Below, one piece after another: positions 33,772 to 43,611 of a DNA stretch of 64,000 nucleotides; the first letter of the stretch is position 1; every line of letters starts with the position of its first letter. Source of the stretch: Acidobacteriota bacterium (GTDB taxonomy: Bacteria; Acidobacteriota; Terriglobia; Bryobacterales; Bryobacteraceae); the NCBI GenBank assembly GCA_025350695.1, contig JANXXI010000186.1, positions 1 through 64,000 on the forward strand. The letters run 5' to 3'. The position numbers and the translations under genes are program-made. The notes under the pieces are model-generated. The model saw only the letters and a program-made list of their open reading frames with translations. It did no database searches and was not told where the DNA came from.

Positions 33772-36700
33772 ATGTTTCGAGGCGGACTGTTGTTGCTTAA
33801 CTTCCTGCTGGGTATGGGAATGGTCTTCGGATCAGCCGTTTCCATGCCGCTATTCTTTGAGCCTTTGCCCGGTTCCAGCCGTTATCTTGCGCGCGGCAAA
33901 GGGTATCAGGCTAGCATCCTTCCAAACGGAATCGATCTGGATGTGGGGCATCGGCGCATTCCAATTCGATGGAGACATTCATCGTTCTCCGCGCCCAGCG
34001 CCGTTGAAAAACAGGAAGGCGCCACTAATTATTTGACAGGCAACGATCCGAAGAAGTGGCGTCGCAATGTTCCCCATTTTTCAAAAGTTGAAGCGAAGGG
34101 CATCTATCCTGGAGTCGACTTGGTTTTCTACGGTCAGGCGGGGACATTGGAATTCGATATTCTAGTTGCCGCCGGCGCGAATGCCAGCATCTTCGAAATG
34201 GATCTTGGGTCTGCCCATGACATACACCTTAATAGCAGCGGAGAACTTGTCTTAGACCAGGCTTTCACTCTGAAAAAGCCGGTCGCCTATCAACAGATGG
34301 GCTCCCTTCAATGCCGTGTCCCGGCCCACTATCAGCAGAAAGGCTTCAACCGTTATGGGTTGAGCATTGGGTCCTATGACAAGTCTTTGCCCTTGGTCAT
34401 CGATCCTGTGCTTAGCTACTCGACTTACTTCGGCGGCGCGCTTGCGGATCAAATTAACGCAATCGCCGCCGACGATGCCGGCAATTTGTACGTTGCCGGC
34501 TCAACCACCTCCACTGACCTTCCGAGCGCGCCAGGGGCATTGAATAGAGGCAGTCTGGATGCTTTTGTAGCGAAACTGAATCCAACCGGCAATGCCGTTA
34601 TTTACGCAACCTATATCGGTGGAACCGGGCAAGAATCCGCGAACGGCATGGCCATTGATTCCGCTGGGACGGTTTACTTAACCGGACAAACAGCGTCTAC
34701 CAATTTTCCAATTTCCGCCAATGCAGCGCAGTCTCGCTTGAATGGCGGAAGCGCCGTTACCGATGCCTTTGCCCTTCATCTGAATGCCGCGGGGAACGGA
34801 TTGCTCTACTCCACTTATATTGGGGGCTCGGCTTCCGACAATGGGAAGGCCATAGCCATAGATGCCCAAGGAAACGCATTCGTTGGCGGAACCACGCAAT
34901 CCACCAATTTCCCTGGCCCCAATAATCCCGATTTTCCGCCGCGGGGTGGCGGTGACGGATTCGTCACGAAGATAGGTCCCGACGGTACGCAATTTCTTTT
35001 TTCCATTTACCTGGGCGGTTTTGCATTCGACGCCGTGAACAGCATAGCCGTGGATTCTAAAGGATCTGTTTACGCAGCCGGCGAAACCCGGTCCGATAAT
35101 TTTCCGACGACAACGGGGTCCTACCAGCAGGTTCGAAATGGAATTTCTGATGCGTTCATTAGCAAGATTTCCGGCTCCGGCGCAATTGAATATTCCACTT
35201 ACTTCGGAGGAGATGGTAGCGATCTCGCCAACGGAATTGCTGTTGATTCACAAGGGGCTGTTTACATTACAGGGCAAACGTTTTCAAGCAACTTCCCCAC
35301 AACCCAAAATGCTGTTCAACCCACAGCGGTTTTTCTTCCCGATGCATTTGTCACAAAACTCAATCCAAGCGGAACCGGTTTCATCTATTCCTCCTATCTG
35401 GGGGGATCTGGCGACGATGCCGGACTCGGAATCGCATTGGACTCTTCCAACAATGCCTTTGTCAGCGGTGAAACATCGTCGATTGATTTTCCACTGAAAG
35501 GCGATGTAACCGGAGGAGGCTTTGAAAATCGAGGGGCTCTCGACGCGTTCGTGGTCAAGGTGAATTTCAACGGAACCGCTTTTCCGTTCGCCTCGCAACT
35601 TGGAGGGGCAGGGAACGACAGCGGCCGCGCGGTTGCCGTTAATGGTGGACGAATTTATCTCGCCGGTGTCACAACATCTTCCGATTTTCGAACCACTCAG
35701 AATGTGATTGGCTTGCAAGCAGCTGGTGACTCCGATGGGTTTGTCGCACGTTTTTCCGAGGTGGTTGTTTCCCTGCAACCTGGAACAATATCCGTTGGCC
35801 CCGGCGAACGTGTCCAATTTAGCGCGAACATATTGAACGCGGCAATCAATCCTGCCATTCGATGGACGTTGTTTCCCACAGTAGGCACGCTCGATTCGAA
35901 CGGACTTTACTCGGCGCCAACCAACATCAGCCAGCAGCAAACCGTTGTGGTCACTGCCACCAGCGTCCTGGATCCCTCGAAGTTCGCCGAAGTGGCCGTG
36001 ACCTTGCTTCCTACCGCAAGCCTTACGATTACGCCCAACACAGCAACTTTGACGGCTGGGCAACGCCAGCAGTTCTCGGTTTCTCTACCTGGCATCGTCA
36101 ACCAATCAGTGACTTGGACTCTTACCCCGAATCTTGGGTCAATCTCGTCGGCGGGTTTGTATACAGCGCCTCCGGCAATTGACGCGTCCGCAACCATAAC
36201 GGCGCGGGCGGTTAGTGTCGCGGATACTACTCGTTCCGGATCAGCGGTCATCACCTTGTCCCCTAACTCTCCAATTATTACGGCGGCAGGATTGGTAAAT
36301 GCCGCCAGCTTCGGCGCCGCTGGAACGGGGGTTTCGCCCGGCTTGATCGTCACTATCTTCGGAGCAGGCCTTGGACCAACTGCGCCCCTAACCGCCAAGC
36401 TAACTTCACAAGGTTCCATTGACACCACGCTGGGGGAAACGCGTGTGCTGTTTGACGGAATCGCCTCGCCGATGATTGCAACCTCGTCGGGACAGATTAG
36501 CGCCATCGTTCCGTACGCGGTCGCGGGCAAGATTAGCACACAGCTTCAAGTGGAGTATCAAGGCAAACGATCGCCGGTCATTCCGATTCCGGTGGTGGCC
36601 ACGGCCCCGGGCATCTTTACGGCAAACTCCAGTGGCTCTGGGCAGGCTGCTGCGTTGAATGAGGACAATTCTTTCAACTCGGCAGTTAACGCCGTCGCCC

Positions 36701-36993
36701 GAAATTCCATCCTGACCCTTTTCGCAACAGGCGAAGGACAAACCAATCCGGTCGGCGTCGATGGCAAGTTGACGAGTGCTCCCTTGCCGATGCCTGGGGC
36801 TTTGGTAACAGCGACAATCGGCGGAGCTGATGCCCCAGTCATCTATGCAGGCGGGGCTCCGGGACTTACCGCGGGATTGCTGCAAATCAATGTAAGGGTC
36901 CCCAGTAATGCGCCTGTTGGGGCGGCCATACCGCTGATTGTCAAAATGGGCGGAACAAGTAGCCAGGCCGGAGTTACAGTCTCAATTCGCTAG
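33772..36993 (+). CDS. Giant exported SBBP-repeat protein with Ig-like domains and acidobacterial C-terminal domain
   Basis: A 1073-residue product with signal peptide (residues 1-24) and GGAGG before the ATG. An N-terminal domain (about 40-210, NDPKKWRRNVPHF, DLVFYGQAG) typical of SBBP proteins precedes about seven beta-propeller-like repeats of the form STYFGG...NAIAVDxxGxxYVAGxT..FP. Two Ig-like units follow (about 670-830; VSVGPGERVQF-like and LTAGQRQQFSV). The last about 220 residues (AAGLVNAASFGAAGTGVSPG onwards) look like TIGR03437, a domain nearly confined to Bryobacter/Solibacter relatives. Probably on the cell surface or secreted. Ligand unknown. Confidence 0.9.
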   Translation: MFRGGLLLLNFLLGMGMVFGSAVSMPLFFEPLPGSSRYLARGKGYQASILPNGIDLDVGHRRIPIRWRHSSFSAPSAVEKQEGATNYLTGNDPKKWRRNVPHFSKVEAKGIYPGVDLVFYGQAGTLEFDILVAAGANASIFEMDLGSAHDIHLNSSGELVLDQAFTLKKPVAYQQMGSLQCRVPAHYQQKGFNRYGLSIGSYDKSLPLVIDPVLSYSTYFGGALADQINAIAADDAGNLYVAGSTTSTDLPSAPGALNRGSLDAFVAKLNPTGNAVIYATYIGGTGQESANGMAIDSAGTVYLTGQTASTNFPISANAAQSRLNGGSAVTDAFALHLNAAGNGLLYSTYIGGSASDNGKAIAIDAQGNAFVGGTTQSTNFPGPNNPDFPPRGGGDGFVTKIGPDGTQFLFSIYLGGFAFDAVNSIAVDSKGSVYAAGETRSDNFPTTTGSYQQVRNGISDAFISKISGSGAIEYSTYFGGDGSDLANGIAVDSQGAVYITGQTFSSNFPTTQNAVQPTAVFLPDAFVTKLNPSGTGFIYSSYLGGSGDDAGLGIALDSSNNAFVSGETSSIDFPLKGDVTGGGFENRGALDAFVVKVNFNGTAFPFASQLGGAGNDSGRAVAVNGGRIYLAGVTTSSDFRTTQNVIGLQAAGDSDGFVARFSEVVVSLQPGTISVGPGERVQFSANILNAAINPAIRWTLFPTVGTLDSNGLYSAPTNISQQQTVVVTATSVLDPSKFAEVAVTLLPTASLTITPNTATLTAGQRQQFSVSLPGIVNQSVTWTLTPNLGSISSAGLYTAPPAIDASATITARAVSVADTTRSGSAVITLSPNSPIITAAGLVNAASFGAAGTGVSPGLIVTIFGAGLGPTAPLTAKLTSQGSIDTTLGETRVLFDGIASPMIATSSGQISAIVPYAVAGKISTQLQVEYQGKRSPVIPIPVVATAPGIFTANSSGSGQAAALNEDNSFNSAVNAVARNSILTLFATGEGQTNPVGVDGKLTSAPLPMPGALVTATIGGADAPVIYAGGAPGLTAGLLQINVRVPSNAPVGAAIPLIVKMGGTSSQAGVTVSIR

Positions 36994-37002
36994 GAGTTCA
37001 CG

Positions 37003-37728
37003 ATGCGTATTTTCTCGCTTATGCTGATCTTGCCCTTATTTGGGCAAAATGATTTGCGTCCCAATTTGAAGCCGATACCTAGAATGGAGGTGCACCGCGC
37101 ATCAGGGAAACTTACTATCGACGGTAAGTTGAATGATCCTGCCTGGAAAGATGCCGCCGTGGTGGAGTTCCAGTTCCCTTGGGATTTTCAAACTGGCGCA
37201 AAGCAGAAAACGGTTGCCCGGCTTCTTTGGGATGACGAGAATCTGTACGTCGGATACGATGCCGAAGACTCGGACGTAGTTGCGCACTACGACAAGCGCG
37301 ACGATCCAACATACAAGGACGATGCCGTGGAGTTATTCATCTTCCCCGGCAAGAATCGCAATCTGTATTACGGTTTGGAAATGAATGCCCGGGGGACTCT
37401 CTACGACTACTTCTATTCGTTTCCGCAACTGTTGATCAAGCGGTTCGACATGAGAGGGGTGCAGTTGGCGACGAACATTCGCGGCACTTTGAATATGACG
37501 TCTGACAAGGATCAAGGATGGTCGCTTGAGGTCGCCATCCCTTGGGAAAATTTCGAGGAGCTAGGCAACGGCCTGCCTCCAAAGACCGGTGAGATCTGGC
37601 GAGCAAATTTGAATCGTTGGGATGGCACGGAGCCCAATCGCAGGCTCAGCCAGTGGTCCGATTCAGGCATGGTGAAGGCGAATCCACATTGGCCGGAAAG
37701 GTTCGGGGAACTGGTATTCGTCAAGTAG
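37003..37728 (+). CDS. Exported carbohydrate-binding (CBM9-like) protein
   Basis: 241 residues with a short signal peptide (MRIFSLMLILPLFGQ). The body reads as a family-9-type carbohydrate-binding fold: LTIDGKLNDPAWKDA, LWDDENLYVGYDAEDSD, DDAVELFIFPG, DKDQGWSLEVAIPWENF. It starts nine bases after the SBBP giant, so the two are likely cotranscribed. A paralog lies at 58014. No catalytic domain is attached. Binding partner unknown. Confidence 0.82.
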   Translation: MRIFSLMLILPLFGQNDLRPNLKPIPRMEVHRASGKLTIDGKLNDPAWKDAAVVEFQFPWDFQTGAKQKTVARLLWDDENLYVGYDAEDSDVVAHYDKRDDPTYKDDAVELFIFPGKNRNLYYGLEMNARGTLYDYFYSFPQLLIKRFDMRGVQLATNIRGTLNMTSDKDQGWSLEVAIPWENFEELGNGLPPKTGEIWRANLNRWDGTEPNRRLSQWSDSGMVKANPHWPERFGELVFVK

Positions 37729-37731
37729 GGC

Positions 37732-38148
37732 ATGCGGCAAGCAACCAAGCAACTGTCGATTGCAACCAAAGGCAAGGGGTTGTACGAATTTACTGGGCAC
37801 GTTGAAAGTTGGCTGCAAGAGCAGCAGATGACAACTGGGCTGTTGACAGTTTTCCTTCGCCATACCTCGGCTTCTTTAACCATTCAGGAAAATGCCGACC
37901 CCGATGTAATTGCTGACTTGAATGATTTCTTTTCACGGATCGCGCCAGAGGGGCGCCACTACCGCCATTCGTGTGAAGGGCCCGATGATATGCCGGCCCA
38001 CATTCGCGCTGCTCTAACCATGACGCAACTTTCTATTCCTCTAGTCGATGGACGACTTGGGTTGGGGACATGGCAGGGCATTTATGTGTTTGAGCATCGG
38101 GCGCATCCCCATCGGCGCAACGTATTGTTGCATCTGATCGGCGCATGA
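37732..38148 (+). CDS. YjbQ family (UPF0047) protein
   Basis: 138 residues with the family features HTSASLTIQENADPDV, the HxCEGPDDMPAHI motif (RHSCEGPDDMPAHIRAAL) and GTWQGIYVFEHR. Homologs show thiamine-phosphate synthase activity in tests, but the normal role is unclear. The gene begins three bases after the CBM9-like gene stop and ends two bases from the convergent queA. Confidence 0.93.
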   Translation: MRQATKQLSIATKGKGLYEFTGHVESWLQEQQMTTGLLTVFLRHTSASLTIQENADPDVIADLNDFFSRIAPEGRHYRHSCEGPDDMPAHIRAALTMTQLSIPLVDGRLGLGTWQGIYVFEHRAHPHRRNVLLHLIGA

Positions 38149-38149
38149 A

Positions 38150-39157
38150 TCAAAGGATTAGCATGCAGTCACCGTATGAGAAAAACCGGTACTGCTCCCG
38201 CACGGCATGCCGGTAAGCAGCCATCATCAACTCCGGTCCCGCGAAGGCGCATACCAATAACAGCAGGCTCGATTGCGGCAAATGGAAATTGGTCAGCAAT
38301 GCATTGACCCGCAGGAATTGGTAACCCGGATAAATGAAAATGTCCGTAGTTCCGGAAAGCTTGCGCGTACCGGCCGCCGTCTCAATCGTGCGAACACTAG
38401 TGGTGCCAATCGCAATCACCCGTTGCGCATTTTCCATTCGATCCCAATCTTCGGCCGCAATTTGGAACCGTTCGTGATGCAAATGGTTGTCTTCGATCCG
38501 TTCTTCGCGAATTGGTTGAAAGGTGCCCAGACCCACATGCAATGTCACCTGAGCTGTCTCGGCGCCTCGGGCCCTACAATCTTTCAAAAGTTCGTGTGTA
38601 AAGTGAAGCCCCGCAGTAGGAGCCGCAACAGACCCGGGGTCCTTAGCAAATACCGTCTGATACCGCTCCTTGTCGTTTAGCGTATCTGACCGGTGTATGT
38701 AGGGCGGCAACGGGACATGCCCCGATGCGTCGAGCGCAACGTCCACGTCTTCACAATCCAACCGTATTGTCCGTTCCCCATGCTCGCCGCGATCCAAAAT
38801 CTCAGCGGAAAATGTTGAAGAAAAGTCGACACGATCACCGATACCCAGCTTGCGCCCAGGTTTGACCAACGCTTTCCAGATGCGACGCTCGTCCGAAACC
38901 GCTTCGGTGAGGAATACTTCAATGCGTCCTGTTCGTCCCGGTCTATTTCCAAGAAGGCGTGAAGGAATGACACGCGAATTATTCATCGCCAAGCAATCGC
39001 CTGGTTTTACAAACTCCGGGAACTCGGAAAACTTGCGATCTTCCCAGCGGCCCTCGCTGCGATGGACCACCAGCATCCTTGCCCCGGCCCGCTGTTCCAG
39101 AGGTTGCTGGGCGATCAGATGCTCGGGAAGGTCATAATGGAAGTCAGAAAGCTTCAA
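38150..39157 (-). CDS. queA: S-adenosylmethionine:tRNA ribosyltransferase-isomerase
   Basis: Builds epoxyqueuosine on tRNA in queuosine synthesis. The 335 residues start with the family N-terminus ([18 protein letters not shown]) from a TTG at 39157. Other blocks are [32 protein letters not shown], and [18 protein letters not shown]. Length is normal. The gene is divergent from tsaD, with only 16 bases between the two start codons, both TTG. Confidence 0.96.
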   Translation of the reverse strand: MKLSDFHYDLPEHLIAQQPLEQRAGARMLVVHRSEGRWEDRKFSEFPEFVKPGDCLAMNNSRVIPSRLLGNRPGRTGRIEVFLTEAVSDERRIWKALVKPGRKLGIGDRVDFSSTFSAEILDRGEHGERTIRLDCEDVDVALDASGHVPLPPYIHRSDTLNDKERYQTVFAKDPGSVAAPTAGLHFTHELLKDCRARGAETAQVTLHVGLGTFQPIREERIEDNHLHHERFQIAAEDWDRMENAQRVIAIGTTSVRTIETAAGTRKLSGTTDIFIYPGYQFLRVNALLTNFHLPQSSLLLLVCAFAGPELMMAAYRHAVREQYRFFSYGDCMLIL

Positions 39158-39173
39158 CTTTCAGGATAGCAAC

Positions 39174-40241
39174 TTGCGAATTTTAGGCATTGAGTCTTCG
39201 TGTGATGAAACGGCCGCGGCGGTGGTGGAAGATGCGCGGACGGTCGTTTCAAGTGTAGTGGCGTCCCAGTTTGACGTGCATGGCAAATATGGTGGCGTGG
39301 TGCCCGAACTGGCTTCACGGGAGCATCTACGCGCCATCGTGCCGGTGGTCGATGAGGCGCTGCTTAAATCAGGGACCAGGCTTGAGGATCTGGCTGCCGT
39401 TGCCGTCACCGAAGGCCCGGGCCTGTTGGGATCACTGCTCGTCGGTATGACCTTCGCCAAATCGCTGTGCATGGCGCACGATATTCCATTGATCGGGGTG
39501 AACCACATCGAAGGGCACATCCATGCTGTACTGCTGGAACACGCTGCGGTTCAACTGCCCGCCATCGCTCTGGTGGTCAGCGGTGGGCACACGCATTTGT
39601 TCCACGCCGATGCCAATCTGCAATACAAGCTGCTGGGCAAGACACGGGACGATGCCGCGGGCGAAGCCTTCGACAAAGTCGGCAAGCTTCTTGGTTTCGG
39701 TTATCCCGGAGGCCCGGTGATTGATATGCTGGCCCCTTACGGCAACCCTCGCGCTGTAAAATTTACGTTCGCCAAGATGAAGGGGAACACTCTGGATTTC
39801 AGTTTCAGCGGCATCAAGACGGCTGTACTTCGTTGGACGGAGGCTCGCGACCTATCTGTTCAACTGGCCGCACGTAAGGTGCTCCTTGCCACCAACTCCC
39901 GGCCATCAACCGAACAGTGGTTGGCGGTCACTCCGAAGGAAACGCTGGATCTTGTCGCCTCATTTCAGTTCACGGTGATTGAAGAGATGCTTCGCCGGCT
40001 GCATATTTTGGTCGATCAACATGACGCCCAATCGATCATCGTTTCCGGCGGTGTGGCCTGCAATACTGGTTTGCGGGAAGCTGCCAGGCGTGGTGGCTTT
40101 CCGTGCCCCGTCTATTTCCCGACGCCGGGGCTTTCCACTGACAACGCCGCAATGATTGCCGCCGCTGCGTTTCCCAAGCTTGCAAGGCGCGAATTTTCCG
40201 GTTTCGACTTAAAAGCTAAAGCCAACCTCACCCTCGCATGA
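39174..40241 (+). CDS. tsaD: tRNA threonylcarbamoyladenosine (t6A) synthesis protein TsaD
   Basis: Transfers the threonylcarbamoyl group to A37 of tRNAs, with TsaB and TsaE. Start is a TTG that gives the invariant N-terminus [17 protein letters not shown]. The metal-binding histidines lie in [11 protein letters not shown], the ATP-binding blocks are VSGGHTHLF and [16 protein letters not shown], and [13 protein letters not shown] is near the end. 355 residues is normal. Its stop overlaps the next gene by four bases (ATGA). Confidence 0.97.
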   Translation: MRILGIESSCDETAAAVVEDARTVVSSVVASQFDVHGKYGGVVPELASREHLRAIVPVVDEALLKSGTRLEDLAAVAVTEGPGLLGSLLVGMTFAKSLCMAHDIPLIGVNHIEGHIHAVLLEHAAVQLPAIALVVSGGHTHLFHADANLQYKLLGKTRDDAAGEAFDKVGKLLGFGYPGGPVIDMLAPYGNPRAVKFTFAKMKGNTLDFSFSGIKTAVLRWTEARDLSVQLAARKVLLATNSRPSTEQWLAVTPKETLDLVASFQFTVIEEMLRRLHILVDQHDAQSIIVSGGVACNTGLREAARRGGFPCPVYFPTPGLSTDNAAMIAAAAFPKLARREFSGFDLKAKANLTLA

Positions 40242-42226
40242 TTACAATAGTCGGAATGATACTCCGGCTTGTTTTTCTACTTTGCCTCGTTGCCTTCAAT
40301 AACTGGGCTGCAGTTGTCCGCCTGAATGTGGGGGAGCGGCAGGATGTTGAAAGCCGTCGCGAATTTGGCTCAGCGGGACCTTATGAACGCATCACGGCGA
40401 AAGCGCTTTTCACGGTCGACCCCAAGTTGCCGGCGAACCAGAATATTCGCGACATCGCACTGGCTCCAACCAACGAAGACGGACTCGTCGAGTTTTCCGC
40501 TGATGTCTACGTCTTGAAACCTTCCAATCCGGCGAAGGGCAACGGAACGGTGCTCTATGAAGTGTCGAATCGTGGAGGACGCGGCGCGGTGAACATGTTC
40601 GACCAGGGCGCCGGCGCGAGCAACGAATTCGGCGACGCATTCCTGCTGGAGCGAGGGTACACTCTGGTTTGGATGGGTTGGCAATTCGACGTGCCGACGC
40701 GCCCGGGCTTGTTGCGCCTAACTACCCCAACCATCAAGGGCATCACCGGCACAGTACGCAGCGAGTTTGTTCCGCAGAAAAAAGTTACGTCCTTTCTGCT
40801 TTCCGACAGGGAGCACATTCCATACGAAGTGGCGGACGTCGCTGACAAAAGCGCTCAGCTTACGGTTCGCGATAAACCGGAAGGCAAACGCCGCACCATC
40901 CCGCGTTCGAGTTGGAAATTCTCCGACCCTTCGCACGTGGAAATGAGCAACGGCTTCGAGCCCGGCAAGCTGTACGATGTTGTCTACATCGCCAAAGACC
41001 CGGCAGTCGTCGGCCTGGGCATGGCCGCCACGCGCGACCTGATTTCATTCTTCAAGTACGGCGGCAACGAAACCAGCCTGCTGGGCGACCAGCGCCAACA
41101 CATTAAGCAGGCCATCGGATTTGGCACTTCGCAAAGCGGACGCTTCCTGCGAACCTTCCTCTACTACAACTTCAACGGCGATGAGAAAGGACGCAAAGTG
41201 TTCGACGGCGTTTGGGCTCATGTCGGAGGAGGTGGCCGGGGTAGCTTCAACCATCGCTTCGCGCAAGCTTCGCGCGATGGGCACCGGATGTTGAATACTT
41301 TTTACCCGACGGACATGTTCCCCTTCACCGAGCAGGATCAGACCGACCCGGAAACCGGACTCACCGACGGTCTGCTTTCGCACATCGGCAAGCCGGAGTT
41401 GCGGCCGAAGATTTTCTACACCAACGGTTCCTACGAATATTGGGGCCGCGTTGCTTCGTTGATCCATACATCCATTGATGGAAAGAAGGACGTTGATCCT
41501 GGGGCCGATTCCCGCATCTATTTTCTGGCGGGCACACAGCATGGTCCAGGTTCGTTTCCTCCAGGCCGCGCGACCGTGACGCAGAAAGGTCCGAACGTGA
41601 ACGACTACCGTTTTCACATGCGCGCCCTGCTGGTTGGCATGACGGATTGGTTGAAGGAAGGCAAGCAGCCGCCGGCTTCCAGTTTCCCCCGGATCGACAA
41701 GGATCAACTGGTGGCCGCCGGTGCGTTGCAGTTCCCGAAGATTCCTGGCGTGAAACTTCCTGATTCTCCGCTAGTGGCCTATCGCGCCGAATTTGGTCCC
41801 GATTTCGCGACAAAGGGGATTGTCACCGTGGATCCTCCGCAAGTGGGCAAGGCCTTTCCCACGCTCCTGCCGCAAGTGGATCGCGATGGCAACGAAACCA
41901 GCGGGCTCCGTTCGCCGGAACTTCAGGTTCCGCTGGGAACTTATACCGGTTGGAATTTGAGGTCGGCGGAAATTGGCGCGCCTTCCGAACTCTACGACAT
42001 GGTGGGTTCGTGGATTCCGTTCGCCAAGACAAAGGCTTCGCGCCAGCGCTCGGCAGATCCTCGGTTGTCGGTTGAAGAACGCTATCAGGGCAGGGAAGAT
42101 TACATGAAAAAGATCCACGTAGCGGCGACCGATCTGGTGAAGAAGGGTTATTTACTTGAAACAGATATTTCCAAAATTGTTTCGCGCGCGGAAGCACAGT
42201 GGAGCTGGATTGATAGAATGGAATAG
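40238..42226 (+). CDS. Large exported protein with predicted alpha/beta-hydrolase domain
   Basis: 662 residues. A signal peptide (about residues 7-25, [16 protein letters not shown]) suggests export. The ATG at 40256 would start directly before it. The body matches my memory of the Abhydrolase_10 type of domain: [20 protein letters not shown], the nucleophile-elbow candidate [12 protein letters not shown] (G-x-S-x-x-G), [20 protein letters not shown], and a late acidic/His region ([14 protein letters not shown]). No substrate is known for this group. The ATG at 40238 overlaps the tsaD stop. Confidence 0.75.
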   Translation: MITIVGMILRLVFLLCLVAFNNWAAVVRLNVGERQDVESRREFGSAGPYERITAKALFTVDPKLPANQNIRDIALAPTNEDGLVEFSADVYVLKPSNPAKGNGTVLYEVSNRGGRGAVNMFDQGAGASNEFGDAFLLERGYTLVWMGWQFDVPTRPGLLRLTTPTIKGITGTVRSEFVPQKKVTSFLLSDREHIPYEVADVADKSAQLTVRDKPEGKRRTIPRSSWKFSDPSHVEMSNGFEPGKLYDVVYIAKDPAVVGLGMAATRDLISFFKYGGNETSLLGDQRQHIKQAIGFGTSQSGRFLRTFLYYNFNGDEKGRKVFDGVWAHVGGGGRGSFNHRFAQASRDGHRMLNTFYPTDMFPFTEQDQTDPETGLTDGLLSHIGKPELRPKIFYTNGSYEYWGRVASLIHTSIDGKKDVDPGADSRIYFLAGTQHGPGSFPPGRATVTQKGPNVNDYRFHMRALLVGMTDWLKEGKQPPASSFPRIDKDQLVAAGALQFPKIPGVKLPDSPLVAYRAEFGPDFATKGIVTVDPPQVGKAFPTLLPQVDRDGNETSGLRSPELQVPLGTYTGWNLRSAEIGAPSELYDMVGSWIPFAKTKASRQRSADPRLSVEERYQGREDYMKKIHVAATDLVKKGYLLETDISKIVSRAEAQWSWIDRME

Positions 42227-43057
42227 ATGGGTCCCCAACAAACTGAAGTTCCAAAGCTGCCGATCCCCGGCGTGAAGTATCTGATTGCCGTCGGTAGCGG
42301 AAAAGGTGGCGTGGGCAAAACCACCGTTTCGGTGAACTTGGCAATTGCACTTGCCTCGCAAGGGTTGAAAGTTGGCATCCTGGATGCCGACGTCTACGGC
42401 CCCAATGTGCCGTTGATGATGGGCACACGCGAGAACCCTCACTCCATCGGGGAGCGGATTCAGCCGTTGAGCAACCACGGTGTTCGCTTGATGTCGATGG
42501 GCTTTTTGAGCCCCGGGGACAAGCCGCTGGTTTGGCGCGGGCCAATGCTCCACTCGGTGATCCAACAGTTCCTGCGCAGTGTTGACTGGGGCGAACTGGA
42601 TTACCTGATCATCGATCTGCCTCCCGGTACCGGCGACGTCCAGATCTCGCTGATGCAAACGGCTCCGATCACTGGCGCGGTTGTGGTGACGACTCCCTCT
42701 GAAGTTTCGCTTGAAGACGCAAGAAAGGCGATCAATATGTTCAATCAGGTACGTGTGCCGGTGCTGGGCGTGGTGGAGAACATGAGCTATCTAATTGCTC
42801 CTGGTTCGGGTGAACGCATCGATGTGTTCGGCATGGGCGGCGGGCAAAAGATGGCTCAGACGATGGGCGTTCCGTTCCTGGGCGAGCTCGCTTTAGACCC
42901 GGCAGTTCGGATGGCCGGTGATCGTGGCGCCCCGATTGCGCTCAAGGGTAAGGGCGACGCGGAGGGCAAAGGATTTCACGCGTTGGCGGATGCGTTGCAG
43001 GCGCGGGTGGCGAAGTCAGGTATGCCTAAGGCCCCGACCATGACCATGGAAGACTAA
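42227..43057 (+). CDS. Mrp/ApbC-type P-loop ATPase, iron-sulfur cluster carrier
   Basis: 276 residues: deviant Walker A GSGKGGVGKTTVSVNLA, switch I DADVYGPNVPLMM, Walker B YLIIDLPPGTGDVQIS and VVENMSYL. In many homologs a CxxC follows VVENMS; here the position reads NMSYLIAPGSG, without cysteines, so cluster binding by that motif is lost or done differently. The N-terminal MIP18/DUF59 domain common in Mrp is also missing. The ATG follows the previous gene stop directly. Confidence 0.88.
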   Translation: MGPQQTEVPKLPIPGVKYLIAVGSGKGGVGKTTVSVNLAIALASQGLKVGILDADVYGPNVPLMMGTRENPHSIGERIQPLSNHGVRLMSMGFLSPGDKPLVWRGPMLHSVIQQFLRSVDWGELDYLIIDLPPGTGDVQISLMQTAPITGAVVVTTPSEVSLEDARKAINMFNQVRVPVLGVVENMSYLIAPGSGERIDVFGMGGGQKMAQTMGVPFLGELALDPAVRMAGDRGAPIALKGKGDAEGKGFHALADALQARVAKSGMPKAPTMTMED

Positions 43058-43090
43058 GTCCCAGACCGCAACTAGTTTAAGAAGCATCTC

Positions 43091-43156
43091 CAGGTATTTG
43101 GAAAAACCTGTGTGCCGTGGGGCGGACCCTCTGGTCTGCGGAGGGCCCCCTGGCCC
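43091..43156. repeat. Cluster of intergenic hairpins downstream of the Mrp gene
   Basis: Three inverted repeats in a row: CAGGT/ACCTG (43091-43110), GCGGACC/GGTCTGC with loop CTCT (43122-43139), and GGGCC/GGCCC with loop CCCT (43143-43156). No T-run follows. A similar pair with GGGCGGAC and GTCCGCCC lies at 61312-61350, so this may be a dispersed palindromic element. Confidence 0.5.
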
Positions 43157-43400
43157 GACTACTCAGGTAGCGGAAGCAGCTTCGAAACAAAGTGATTGCC
43201 ACGTTAATTAAATCGCCGGACTTGCGCTTGATTCATTGCTTTGTCTTCCAATCCGCCGCTGCGAATTGGAAGGCCTACTCTCGAAGATTACCCCGGAAAA
43301 TCTTCACGAAGAAGTCCTGATTGGGCCCAAGTAGGCAACGAAGTCTGGTGATCGAAAAGCATCTCACTCGCTTTGTTACCTGCGATACAATCGAAACAAG
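43157..43400. other. Intergenic stretch without a recognisable gene
   Basis: Between the hairpin cluster and the antitoxin-like remnant. No frame shows a convincing start, ribosome-binding site and coding pattern. Confidence 0.5.
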
Positions 43401-43552
43401 ATGACACACCAACTCGAAGCTACTTATGAGCAGGCGTGTTGCGTTTGGCGCATCCTCTTCCCTTAGCGAATCGACAGCATGTCCAAGTTACGGTTTCTGA
43501 TTTACCGGCGCCTCGCGGAAAGTGGGCCGCCATTGACGTCAAAACAAGGTGA
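43401..43552 (+). pseudogene. Frame-shifted DUF104-like antitoxin remnant
   Basis: ATG at 43401 gives THQLEATYE. A one-base loss near 43431 then moves the rest to another frame, GVLRLAHPLPLANRQHVQVTVSDL, ending at TGA 43550-43552. Joined, the two halves read like the short DUF104/AF2212-type antitoxins ('IEAxYExGVLxPLxPLxLxExQxVxVTI'). The product would be about 50 residues. It is followed 60 bases on by the retropepsin-like gene, also broken by one base. Confidence 0.6.
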
Positions 43553-43611
43553 GGTCCTCCTGTACGCGAACGGTAAGAAACAAGCCCGTGACCAGGGCCG
43601 GACTTTAGGTC

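Noticed and set aside
34430-35740. CRISPR-like repetition in the SBBP gene
   Set aside because: The periodic pattern is at the protein level with diverged DNA and open coding frame, not short identical repeats with spacers.
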